64,000 nt of DNA from the NCBI RefSeq assembly GCF_018294505.1, contig NC_057811.1:24990197-25054196 (forward strand), written 5' to 3'. This DNA comes from Triticum aestivum (taxonomy: Eukaryota; Streptophyta; Magnoliopsida; Poales; Poaceae). Below, piece after piece: positions 21,891-30,076 of the stretch. Position numbers and translations under genes: made by a program. How positions within the stretch are numbered: position 1 is the first letter of the stretch; each line of letters begins with the position of its first letter. The notes under the pieces are model-generated. The model saw only the letters and a program-made list of their open reading frames with translations, did no database searches and had not been told where the DNA came from.

Positions 21891-22242
21891 TCACGTTCTC
21901 GATGCCCCTTCCGCCGAGGCGATGGCATTGAAAAATGGTATGATGCTTGCAGACCAACTTGGATGTTCCAATATCACTTTTGAATCAGACTGCCTCGAAA
22001 TTATCTTAGCATGCAAGGGGGAAGTGGACATTCTGAGTCCTTATTCGGCGATTTTAAGTGACTGCTTTATATTAGCTCAAAGAATTGGGTCAGTATCTTA
22101 TGCTTACTGTCCAAGAGGGGCAAACCAAGTGGCACACAAGTTAGCTAGATGTTATTACGATTCTAATTCTGTAATCTCGTGGGATAATGATCCTCCACAG
22201 TTTATTCTATCTGAACTTGTTTCTGATGTATCCCTTATTTGA
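21886..22242 (+). pseudogene. LINE ORF2 RNase H-like domain (RVT_3 type), out of frame
   Basis: In a different frame from the upstream part, the sequence gives VLDAPSAEAMALKNG (the Glu of the catalytic set), FESDCLEII (second Asp), YCPRGANQVAHKLAR (C-terminal His/Asn motif), then a tail that stops at 22242. This is the plant RNase H-like domain at the LINE C-terminus. A short deletion or frameshift around 21870-21890 separates it from the zinc domain. Confidence 0.85.
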
Positions 22243-22284
22243 GTTGAATAAAGTGTGCCACAAGTTCAAAAAAAAGGTCTTGAG

Positions 22285-22636
22285 TTCGATTCACATTAAT
22301 TGCGCGCTCTTTATTTTTATTTAAAGAAAGTGAAAAACAGGTGAGGGCGCCACGAGGAAAAAATGGGCGCTGAGAAAAGGAAGATGCCGCGTATCGGCAC
22401 GGATAAAAAGACCATACTACCCTTTATTATGAAGGAGCATAGAGATATCTCAACCATCAATGTGTTTACTGGGGGGGGTATACCGAAGCAAAAAGTGAGT
22501 GTGAAGTTGGTCTAAGTGAAACTGAAGAGTCGAATACTGAACAACTGCAGAGTAATAACAGTTTTAGTGCAGGATTTGATGTCCATCCCATCCTTTCTTT
22601 TATCAACAGAGTACATATATCTATTTTACCATGCAG
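22285..22636. other. Unclassified spacer
   Basis: AT-rich with a G-run at 22471-22478. It continues the host sequence interrupted by the LINE for the first few dozen bases. It may include further eroded parts of the kinase gene that starts at 22637, but no domain is readable. Confidence 0.35.
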
Positions 22637-23043
22637 ATGTAAGATTTTGGGATGTCAAGGATGAAGAGTAACACTTTCATTTCCTCCAAGTCCACAGCTG
22701 GAACAGTAATATTTTTGTATCTTTTCATGCATTTGTATCGCTGTGTTTGGCTCTTGTGTGATGCAACACTCCATCCATCTAGAATCATTTTTCTTGATTT
22801 ACCGGTTGGCCTACAGCCGGAGCGGATGGCACCAGAGGTCCTGCGTAATGAGCCGACTAATGAGATGTTATACCCCCATGCTTTTGCGACGTCTACAGTT
22901 TTGGTGCGATCCTATGGGAATTAATTGGCAACGCTACAGTTTTGGAGCGGGCTGCATCCAATGCAAGTCGTCGGAGTAGTTGGGTGCCAGAACAAACGGC
23001 TAGACATTCCCAAAGAGGTCGACCCACTGGTGGCTAGCATATA
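22637..23043 (+). pseudogene. Fragment of a Raf/CTR1-EDR1-like MAPKKK kinase domain, with intron
   Basis: Exon A (about 22637-22705) encodes DFGMSRMKSN and SSKSTAGT, the activation segment. GT at 22706 and CAG at 22814-22816 bound a 111-bp intron in phase 0. Exon B (22817-23043) gives PERMAPEVLRNEPTNE, where intact kinases have PEWMAPEVL. It then loses frame: LWEL is readable in another frame near 22910, and [10 protein letters not shown] with [14 protein letters not shown] follows in the original frame after a stop at 22922. Kinases of this kind (CTR1, EDR1 and relatives) act in ethylene and defence signalling. The catalytic N lobe and most of the C lobe are absent. The retained intron means it came from a genomic copy, not from mRNA. 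A weak further exon (PSKPTT) may start at 23138. Confidence 0.8.
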
Positions 23044-23645
23044 ATATCTTCTAATCATTTCTCAAAATAATATGCTGCTTTTCTCAATTATTATTTTCTC
23101 CTTTTTCTGCCACCTACCTCGACGATCTTTGGTGCAGCCATCCAAGCCAACGACCGCTGAAGCAATTAGAGCGGTCACTTATTGTAGAAAGCCTCTGACA
23201 ATATATATGTGAGACAAGTATCTGGATAAAACGCAAAAAGGAAGAAAAATACAAGTATTTTTTGCTACTGAGTGAACAAAGTTGTTCATGTTGAAGCCCG
23301 TGGGAGATCCATTCAAGATCTCTGCAGCATGGATCTGTATGGACCAAGGTTCTGCACATGAGCACATGCTTCACCTCTGATTCAGTTAGCAGTTTGCAAA
23401 TTCCTCCTAATTGTGCCCTAATCCAGGACATGCTCTTTTAGATAATGCTTCAAACTCTTAAGCAAGAAATCGATAATCTTTTTTGATGGAGTTAACAAGA
23501 CACGAGTTACCACATCACCAAAGGATTACTTAAAAATGTTGGATTGTTCTAAAAAAAAATGTTGGAAATTGTCGAAAGATGAGCTGAACTTTGCTTTCCA
23601 TAGAGCTCTCTTTCTGATTTGTCAGAGATCATTTGGGTTAAAAAG
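23044..23645. other. Spacer leading into the fourth U3 module
   Basis: No gene. From about 23360 (tgcttcacctctgattcagttagcag) the sequence is paralogous to 26068 onward, the spacer left of the fifth U3 gene, with matching ctcctaattgtgccct and tcaaactcttaagcaag blocks. Confidence 0.55.
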
Positions 23646-23760
23646 CATAGTCTCTTTCTGAATTGCCAGCCTCATGCAAACCTATATGGAAAGTCTCTTT
23701 CTGAATTGCCAGCCTCATGCCAACCTATATGGAAAGTCTCTTTCTGAATTGGCAGCAATC
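23645..23760. repeat. Short tandem repeat, unit about 50 bp
   Basis: Three partial copies of agtctctttctgaattg followed by ccagcctcatgcaaacctat-like sequence. The paralogous spacer near 26336-26380 has one copy, so expansion was local. Confidence 0.8.
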
Positions 23761-23831
23761 ATAATATTTTTTAGGTAACGTACAGATCATACTGCCAAAA
23801 AAAGCAAGGCAAAAAAAAAAGTTGTTTGAAA

Positions 23832-24040
23832 GTCTGTCAGACAACCTCTAGGCCACCCTGCAGGCGGGAACAATCCTCTACAGCCGTCATCAGATGGCAC
23901 CCATCAGGCGATCCTGGCCGTTAATCACGCTCTGGCCCAGAGGTCAGAAAGCATCAACCAGACTGAAGTGCTTGCCTCCTTATTGGTAAAGGATGCAACG
24001 GTACGAGCCTATAGAACAGATCCTGTTCAAGTAAGGTCGT
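23832..24040 (-). ncRNA. U3 snoRNA gene, copy 4
   Basis: At 209 nt this is the shortest complete copy. The 5' domain (ACGACCTTACTTGAACAGG), GAGCGTGATTAACGG and GTCTGACAGAC are intact; about 12 nt are missing from the variable stem near 23862-23870, and an extra CAT lies near 23887. A ten-base T-run follows the 3' end within 20 nt. The promoter at 24064-24106 is followed by a second USE-like copy at 24151-24162. No serpin lies immediately upstream, unlike copies 3 and 5. Confidence 0.93.
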
Positions 24041-24063
24041 GCTACGTTCAGCTGAACCTCGCC

Positions 24064-24106
24064 TTATAAACCACTCCAGTGTCTTCTAAACTAGCGAGGT
24101 GGGACT
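24064..24106 (-). promoter_or_regulatory. Pol III promoter (TATA + USE) of U3 copy 4
   Basis: AGTCCCACCTCG (24095-24106), a 24-bp spacer whose sequence differs from other copies (ccactccagtgtcttc), TTTATAA (24064-24070), then 24 bp to the RNA start. Length is conserved although spacer sequence is not. Confidence 0.92.
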
Positions 24107-24150
24107 AATTGAGTAGAGCAGACACATGCAGCAGCGCTTCTCAGGTTTAG

Positions 24151-24162
24151 CGAGGTGGGACT
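24151..24162 (-). promoter_or_regulatory. Second USE-like copy upstream of U3 copy 4
   Basis: The 12-bp AGTCCCACCTCG recurs with its flanks (tttagcgaggtgggactaatt versus ctagcgaggtgggactaatt) 56 bp upstream of the first element. No TATA box sits at the right distance from it, so it is a local duplication that may be silent. Confidence 0.7.
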
Positions 24163-24302
24163 AATTGGAAGAAGGTTTAGTGGCCCATGTAGCTGAGCAC
24201 GAGAATGAGCAAAGCCCAGCCCCATCGGAGAGACGTTCAGCTGTGCAGATTTTGAACTAGTTTAAATATCTGGCAAATGCTCCACAGCCTGTACTTTTAA
24301 TA

Positions 24303-24394
24303 CTCCCTCCAATCCGAATTAATTGACGGAACCTCTATACAAAGTAAAATGGACATTGTATCGAGATTGCATCAGTTTAATTGCTCGCAGGGAG
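24303..24394. mobile_element. Stowaway-type MITE
   Basis: A 92-bp element starting CTCCCTCCAATCCGAATTAA and ending GCAGGGAG, flanked by TA on both sides (24301-24302, 24395-24396). The inner repeat is degenerate. The same position in the fifth U3 module (27049) also has a MITE, so this insertion predates that duplication. Confidence 0.82.
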
Positions 24395-24396
24395 TA

Positions 24397-26577
24397 TATA
24401 TAATTTCGAACAATGCTTATTCTAACTTTCTTTTTCATGACACCTAGTTTTTTTCGTTTTCTTTAGCTTTTATGCCAAATTAAATTACAGTAGCAGACAC
24501 ATTGCTATAGGTTGGAAAGAAGAGAAAAAAGAATGCGACCGATAAGAAAAAAACCGGAGTGAAAATGAGTGTGGTGTGTAACTCCGGAGCATCCGAGACA
24601 GAACATACACTTGTTTTGTGGGCTCACCTGTTCAAAAGTAGTCCAGTTGGGAGCAATGCTTGCTGCAACTTCCCATTTAGATTTCCTGCAAGCCAAGGTA
24701 TATCACGGCCTCTAACCCTCATACTCTGTTGGGAGGACAGCGCTGTCATCGTGCCGTCCTCGATCACGTCAGAGGGGGGGTGTGCACACAGCTGACGCGG
24801 CACGGGTGTCATCCTTGGCACCGTCCTCGGTCGCGTTAGAGGGAGGCGCGGCGCAGCCCCAGATATATGGATGAATGCATATATGGGTTCCAGCCGATCA
24901 TATACATATGCAAAAACTGCTAGCCTGAACATCTTCATATGATAGACTGAAACCCATTTTTGCAACCAATAAGGATGAACCCAGGATGAGCAGAGACAGA
25001 ACCAAAGACAGGATGATCAGAAAGGGTCAATGCATCTTAATTTCTCAGCGTCTCTCTCGAAAACCGTATTGATCTCACACTCTCTCAACACTAGCATCAG
25101 TCAGTCGCTACAAAGCACATCTCGCGAAGGAAGCTGGTACCTTCAGCTCGCCTGGTTTGTGAAGGCAGGGCAATGACGAACATCTATAACCTGATCAACA
25201 ACAGAATGCTGCTAAGCAAAGCCTTGCCTAATGGATGCGAAGCAAGATGTGCATCTGTACAGGTGGCTCCCAAGCACCACTGACAGTCGGTCGACAAGAG
25301 TGCACGTGCTTCTAGTTATACCTGAAAAACAGAATACACGTGACAGCGAAAAATGGGGCAGACAATCAAGTTCAGTAACCTTGAACAAACACATTGGGGA
25401 ATCACTTACTGGCTAGAACAAGATTTAGTTTCTTTAATCAGCATCCTTTTTGTTGCCCGAACTGTTCCCCTTCGTGTTGGATCCTCATTGATCTACAATG
25501 ATAGTGCTGAGTGAGATCTCAGAGATTTGTTTGGATTGCGGATCACAGAGCAAGATCTCTGTACATATCATATCACTGGTTAGTTCACCTGGACTCCGCC
25601 TCGCCGCCTTGTCGAATCCTGTTTGAGAGTCATGTAACTAGACCCTCCTGAATTTAAATGGGACAGGAATCATGTAGCTAGACCCTCCTGAATTTAAATG
25701 GGACAAGAAATTTTGTTGTCAATTTATTTTTCTGGTTACAGGAATCATATCAATTTTGTACTGATCTTTTTATGTATTAATTCCAATTGCCTGTGTCTGA
25801 GCAGTGAGCAGGCCTGCTCCCAGTTCAATGATCTCCACCTTGGCTAATTTTGTACTGATCTTTTTATATATTAATTCTGTACTAATGACAAAGCAAGATC
25901 TGTGGACATATAAACTGAATTTTGTTCACCTGGATACTCTTCTACCTCACACGTCGGTCATGAAACCCTCCTTCTTCTAAATGAAACAAGGAAATCTTGC
26001 TGCAAAGGAAGCATCGTTTTTTTACCGGCCACTGCTAAGTGACTGGCTGAATACAGTCGAAACAATGCTTCACCTCTGATTCAGTTAGCAGTTTGCAAAT
26101 TCCTCCTAATTGTGCCCTGGCACTAATCCAGGACATGCTCTTTTGGATAATGTTTCAAACTCTTAAGCAAGCAATCGATAATCTCTTTTTATGGAGATCG
26201 TTTGGGTTAACAGGAAACAAGTGACCACATCATCAAAGAATTACTTCAAAATTGTTGGAAATTGTCGAAAGATGAGCTGAACTTAGCTTCCATAGAGCTA
26301 TCTTTCTGAATTGTCAAAGATCATTTGGGTTAAAAGATAGTCTCTTTCTGAATTCCCAGCCTCATGTAAAACCTATATGGAATTCTCTGTACATACTTTA
26401 TTTGTCAAATATCATCCATTTCCTGGATTCGATTGACTGAATATAGTTTGCAGAAGATGTACAGATCATATTGCCAAAAAGAGAAAGTCAAAAATGTTGT
26501 TTACAGTCTGAATCTAATTTGCAGATGATGTACAGATCATATTGTCAAAAAGAGCAAGGCAAAAAATGTTTTTTGTT
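24397..26577. repeat. Module sequence between U3 copies 4 and 5
   Basis: Paralogous blocks without a gene: gaaaaaaaccggagtgaaaa (24546), a relic of the tRNA-side flank near 24945 (actgaaacccatttttgcaacc) without a tRNA, gatctcacactctc (25071), ctgaaaaacagaatacacgtg (25322) and, from 25790, the single-copy version of the 772-bp array unit (gtgtctgagcagtgagcaggcc, aaatgaaacaaggaaatcttgc). This is the closest view in the window of what the array unit looked like before it was amplified. Confidence 0.7.
25629..25708. repeat. Short tandem repeat, unit about 42 bp
   Basis: Two copies of catgtagctagaccctcctg-like sequence with gaatttaaatgggaca. A similar pair is seen at about 27606-27680 in the next module. 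Confidence 0.8.
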
Positions 26578-26799
26578 GTCTGTCAGACAACCTCTGAGCC
26601 ACCCTGCACCAGTGTGAACTGGAACAGGAACGATCCTCTACAGCCATCGGATGGCACCCATCAGGTGAATTCCAGGCCGTTAATCACGCTCTGGCCCAGA
26701 GGTTAGAATGCATCAACCAGACTGAAGTGCTTGCCTCCTTATTGGTAAAGGATGCAGCGGTACGAGCCTATAGAACAGATCCTGTTCAAGTAAGGTCAT
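26578..26799 (-). ncRNA. U3 snoRNA gene, copy 5
   Basis: A 222-nt complete U3 with intact central and 3' motifs (GAGCGTGATTAACGG, GTCTGACAGAC) and T-runs just downstream. Its first bases are ATGACCTTACTTGAACAGG where the other four copies have ACGACC: a C-to-T change at position 2, at the GAC box of the mature 5' end. The promoter at 26823-26865 is standard. The serpin gene at 28004-29281 lies upstream on the same strand with the same net spacing as for copy 3. Confidence 0.94.
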
Positions 26800-26822
26800 G
26801 CTACAACAAGCCGCTCCTCACC

Positions 26823-26865
26823 TTATAAACTGGTTTAGCGTCGCCTAAACTAGCGAGGTGGGACT
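26823..26865 (-). promoter_or_regulatory. Pol III promoter (TATA + USE) of U3 copy 5
   Basis: AGTCCCACCTCG (26854-26865), a 24-bp spacer, TTTATAA (26823-26829), then 24 bp to the RNA start at 26799. Confidence 0.93.
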
Positions 26866-28003
26866 AATTAGAGAGCAACCAGTGCAGTGCTGCGCTTCCT
26901 GGGGCAGAGCATGGAAGAAGGGTTTGTGGCCCATGTAGCGGGGCACTAGAATGAGCAAGGCCCAGCCCCATCAGAGAAACGTTCAGCTGTGCAGATTTTG
27001 AGCTAGTTTAAATATCTGGCAAATGCTGCATAGCCTGTACTTTTAATACTCCCTCCAATCGGAATTGTATAGAAGTCGCGTCAATTTATTCGGATCGGAG
27101 GGAGTACATATAATTTCAAACAATGCTTATTCCAACTTTCTTTTCATGACACCTAGTTCTTTTTTTGTTTTCTTTAGCTTTTATGCCAAATGAAAGTACA
27201 GTCGGCCATTACCAAAGTAGCAGACACAGTGCTAGGTTAGAAAGAAGAGAAAAAAAAATGCAACAGACAAGAACAAAACCGGAGAGAAAATGAATGTGGT
27301 GTAACTCCGGAGCATCCGAGACAGAACACAAACGTGTCGTTGAAGTACTTTTGTGGCATTTACAATATCTATTTGTTTTTGTCGACTCACCTGTTCAAAA
27401 GTACTCCAGTTCACTGGCTAGAACAAGATTTAGTCAGCAACCTTCTTGTTGCCCGAACTGTTCCACGTTCGTGTTGGATCATCATTGATCTACAATGGTG
27501 TTCCAATTGCGGATCACAGGGCAAGAAGATCTCTGTACATATCATACTAATGGTGAATTCACCTGGATACTCCGCCTAGCTGCCTTGCCAAATCCTGTCT
27601 GAGAATCATGTGAGTAGACCCTCCTGAATTTAAATGGGACCGGAATCATGTAGCGCTACCCTCCTGAATTTTAAATGGGACAAGAAATTTTGCTGTCAAT
27701 TTATTTTTTCTGGCTACTAACCAAGAGACAGACTGAATACATACAAGAGCCTCTTTTTTCAGTTGCCAGTTTGCAAAGTCATACTTATGCCCCGGCTTTG
27801 ATCTGGGACACGATTTGTTCGATCTTGTTTCAAGCTCTTAAGCAAAGCAAGCAATAATCTTAGCTTTTTTAATGGAGATCAGCACTTACTCCTGCCTCCT
27901 CGAATTAGGACATTTCTGTTACCAGGACAGGAGTGACCAAATTTTCCAAGGATGACCAATGTTCAAATATACTATTCAACAGCCAAAAGATTCCACATTT
28001 TAC
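26866..28003. repeat. Upstream flank of U3 copy 5 up to the serpin 2 stop codon
   Basis: Colinear with 24107-24620 and with 15529-17962 after removing the retroelement there: gggcagagcatggaagaagg (26902), gcaacagacaagaacaaaac (27260), cctgaatttaaatgggac (27622), ttgccagtttgcaaagtcat (27763). No separate gene. Confidence 0.7.
27049..27104. mobile_element. Stowaway-type MITE, short
   Basis: A 56-bp element starting CTCCCTCCAATCGGAATTGT and ending CGGATCGGAGGGAG, flanked by TA on both sides (27047-27048, 27105-27106). It sits at the same place as the 92-bp MITE at 24303 (after cctgtacttttaa), so the two are paralogous and this one probably lost its centre. Confidence 0.85.
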
Positions 28004-29281
28004 TCAGTTAGCAAGAGGATTAACCACATGACCAAGGAACAACGTTGTGCCCGTCCTCTCCTCAACCACGGCAAATAAGAACGGCCGATCCGCCACAAAA
28101 TCCACCAGATGCGGTGGTTCCCTGCGAAGCGCGCTACCATACATGGCTATGGCCGTGGCAGCAGCGGCCATGGTGCCTTGCTCGTCCACCTCGATGGTGG
28201 CCTTATGGAGCACCCCGCCGATGGAGAGCCGCCCATCCCCACCGCTCACCATGCCTGAGAAGTCGCCCCCTTTGAAAGCCGTGGTGACACCAAGCTTCTG
28301 CATGTCTGACGACGCCTCATACTCAGAGGTGAACTTGAACTTGGGCACCATGAACTGCCCCACTGGAACTTCCTCTTCCGGCGTGTGCTTCCTTATGAAC
28401 TCTGGCATCGACACCGCCATGCCGTAGAGATCCGTGAGGCTGAGAGTGGCGTTGTCCGGGAGAAGGATAAGCATGTAGAATGCAGCAGCTTGCCGATCGC
28501 CGTCGGTCCTGTAGGGCAGTTTGAGGGCCCTGAAGCCCGGGTAGAGAGCGATGTACTGTGACCGGCCTGTTGTCATGGATGGCACGCGCACGGTGGTGCC
28601 GCCTGGGATGTGGAACGGCGCGGTGAAGACGTCGAACGGTCGACGCCACGCTCCTTTGAAGTAGAGCGCGTTGGCGAGGACGACCGCCGTGGACGAGTGG
28701 ACGGAGCCGGGAGGGAGTATGTCATGGATGCGCTGGTTCGTCGCGTCCGCCACAAAGGCGTTCACGCGCCGCCTCGCCAGCTCGGCCCCCGACACAAAGT
28801 CCACAGATTCTGCCGTGGCGACGTACCGCGACGCGCCGGTGGCCGTGAACTCTGGCCTGAGCGCCCGCCTCTGGTCGACCCACACGCCGCAGGCGAAGGA
28901 CGTCTGCGTCAGGCCGTTGAGCCTGCCCACAAGCTGGATCGCCGGCGAGCGGTGCAGCTCGTCGAGCGACGCTGACCCGAGGAAACCCAGGAGCTCCCTG
29001 CGCGTGTCGCCTCGCGCGCCGGCGGTCACCATCGCGAGCGCCGCGTGGATGGACAGCGGCGAGATGACGAAGTTGCGCCCCGCTCCGGCCGCCTCCCGGA
29101 CGCCGGCCTCCCTGGCGAGAGGCAGGCCGGACGCTTTCCCGGCCGCGTCGCTCGCTACCGGCGCCTCCTCCGCAGGGTCGCCACCAGGACGAGGAGGCAC
29201 GTCGGCGAACAGGGGCGAGCAGAAGTGCCATGCGGCGAACAGGGCCAAGCAGAGGAGGACGGCCTTCCCGAAGCGGGACAT
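28004..29281 (-). CDS. Serpin family protein (Z-type plant serpin), copy 2
   Basis: A 425-aa serpin, intact and intronless, colinear with the one at 17963-19231. Residues 7-26 form the same hydrophobic segment (AVLLCLALFAAW...). FVISPLSIHAALAMV, LANALYFKGAW, SGMVSGGDGRLSIGG, the hinge EQGTMAAAATAI and FVADRPFLF are all present, and both proteins end GHVVNPLAN. The reactive loop differs: AMYGSALRRE here against DMAGSALPSE in copy 1; by counting from the hinge Gly (369) the scissile bond follows Ser383, and the residues just after it are now basic. The start at MSRFGK is chosen by alignment; 57 more open codons upstream are not conserved. The U3 gene at 26578-26799 follows 1.2 kb downstream on the same strand. 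Confidence 0.93.
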   Translation of the reverse strand: MSRFGKAVLLCLALFAAWHFCSPLFADVPPRPGGDPAEEAPVASDAAGKASGLPLAREAGVREAAGAGRNFVISPLSIHAALAMVTAGARGDTRRELLGFLGSASLDELHRSPAIQLVGRLNGLTQTSFACGVWVDQRRALRPEFTATGASRYVATAESVDFVSGAELARRRVNAFVADATNQRIHDILPPGSVHSSTAVVLANALYFKGAWRRPFDVFTAPFHIPGGTTVRVPSMTTGRSQYIALYPGFRALKLPYRTDGDRQAAAFYMLILLPDNATLSLTDLYGMAVSMPEFIRKHTPEEEVPVGQFMVPKFKFTSEYEASSDMQKLGVTTAFKGGDFSGMVSGGDGRLSIGGVLHKATIEVDEQGTMAAAATAIAMYGSALRREPPHLVDFVADRPFLFAVVEERTGTTLFLGHVVNPLAN

Positions 29282-29420
29282 CGTCGGAATCGCCGTGGCT
29301 TCGTGGTAAGATTCGGATAGGATCACACTGGTTGAGCGCCGGAGATGGTGCCGGCGGCGGAGCTGAGCCCCTGCCCTGGAACTGGAAGCTCTCGCGTGTG
29401 CGTTAGGGTTAGGTGAACAA
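29282..29420 (-). promoter_or_regulatory. Serpin 2 upstream region with telomere-like motif
   Basis: On the minus strand, CCTAACCCTAA lies at 29403-29413, about 120 bases upstream of the chosen ATG. It contains AACCCTAA, the plant telo-box, a motif found in promoters of ribosome-related and other genes. Copy 1 has a degenerate form, CCTACCTAACCC. A role here is inference. Confidence 0.4.
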
Positions 29421-30076
29421 TGTACTGGGCTTCCAGCCCAGCCAGCCTGCAAAGCTGGCTAAACGGGTCGGGAGAGCTGGGCTGGCACGGCATGACACGG
29501 GCTAAACGGCTGTGCGAGGCACGCGGCATGCCAGGGCCGTGCCTGGGCCTGAAGGCTGGGCACGCGGGCTGGCACGACGCGAGCCTCCAGCCCATTTATT
29601 TTTTTGAGAAGTTTTTATTTATATATATATATGGCCTAAAGAATAACCCAATAGGACAAATATGGCTAAAATCAACCTAGCAGGCCATTAGCCTAGGATA
29701 TGGCATGCCTGGCATGCTGTCGTGCTGGCCCGTATAGCGGTTGAGTCGTGCTTGGGCTGAAGGGTGCAGCACACCGGTCGGCACGGCACGGCCCATTTAG
29801 TAAACATGCCCCCATGAGCCATCTTTTTGTGCTCAGTAGTTCATAGATTCTTAAAGAGGTTTAGCCCCTGACCGAATCACAAAAGGGGGTCTACTTAATC
29901 CCTGATATGGAGGGTTTTCCCGTCAACATTTGGCATGCCAGGTAGGCGACTAAGGCTCCAAGTTTTCTTCGGCTTCATCAAAATATTTATCAACCATGTC
30001 GAGAGAGCATTCTCCACAAGTCTCGGAGCACTCCCATGTCGGGAGAGCATTCTCCACAAATCTCGGAGCACTTCCA
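29421..30076. repeat. Unclassified repeat with GGCACGG-rich ends
   Basis: Both ends (29430-29590 and 29700-29800) are rich in cgggct, ggcacgg and ggcatgcc words around an AT-rich middle with a tatatatatat run at 29621-29632. Such composition is common in grass hAT-like and other DNA repeats, but I found no clear terminal inverted repeat. Near 29990-30075 there is a 40-bp direct duplication (gagagcattctccacaa). No gene. Confidence 0.35.

Larger units (their letters stand above)
21136..22284 (+). mobile_element. 5'-truncated LINE with 10-bp target-site duplication
   Basis: The element (21146-22274) is flanked by AGGTCTTGAG at 21136-21145 and again at 22275-22284. It encodes only the C-terminal part of a LINE ORF2 and ends with gaataaagtgtgcc and a short A-run, as expected for target-primed reverse transcription with 5' truncation. 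The ORF2 remnant is broken near 21880 and cannot encode a working enzyme. Confidence 0.88.
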
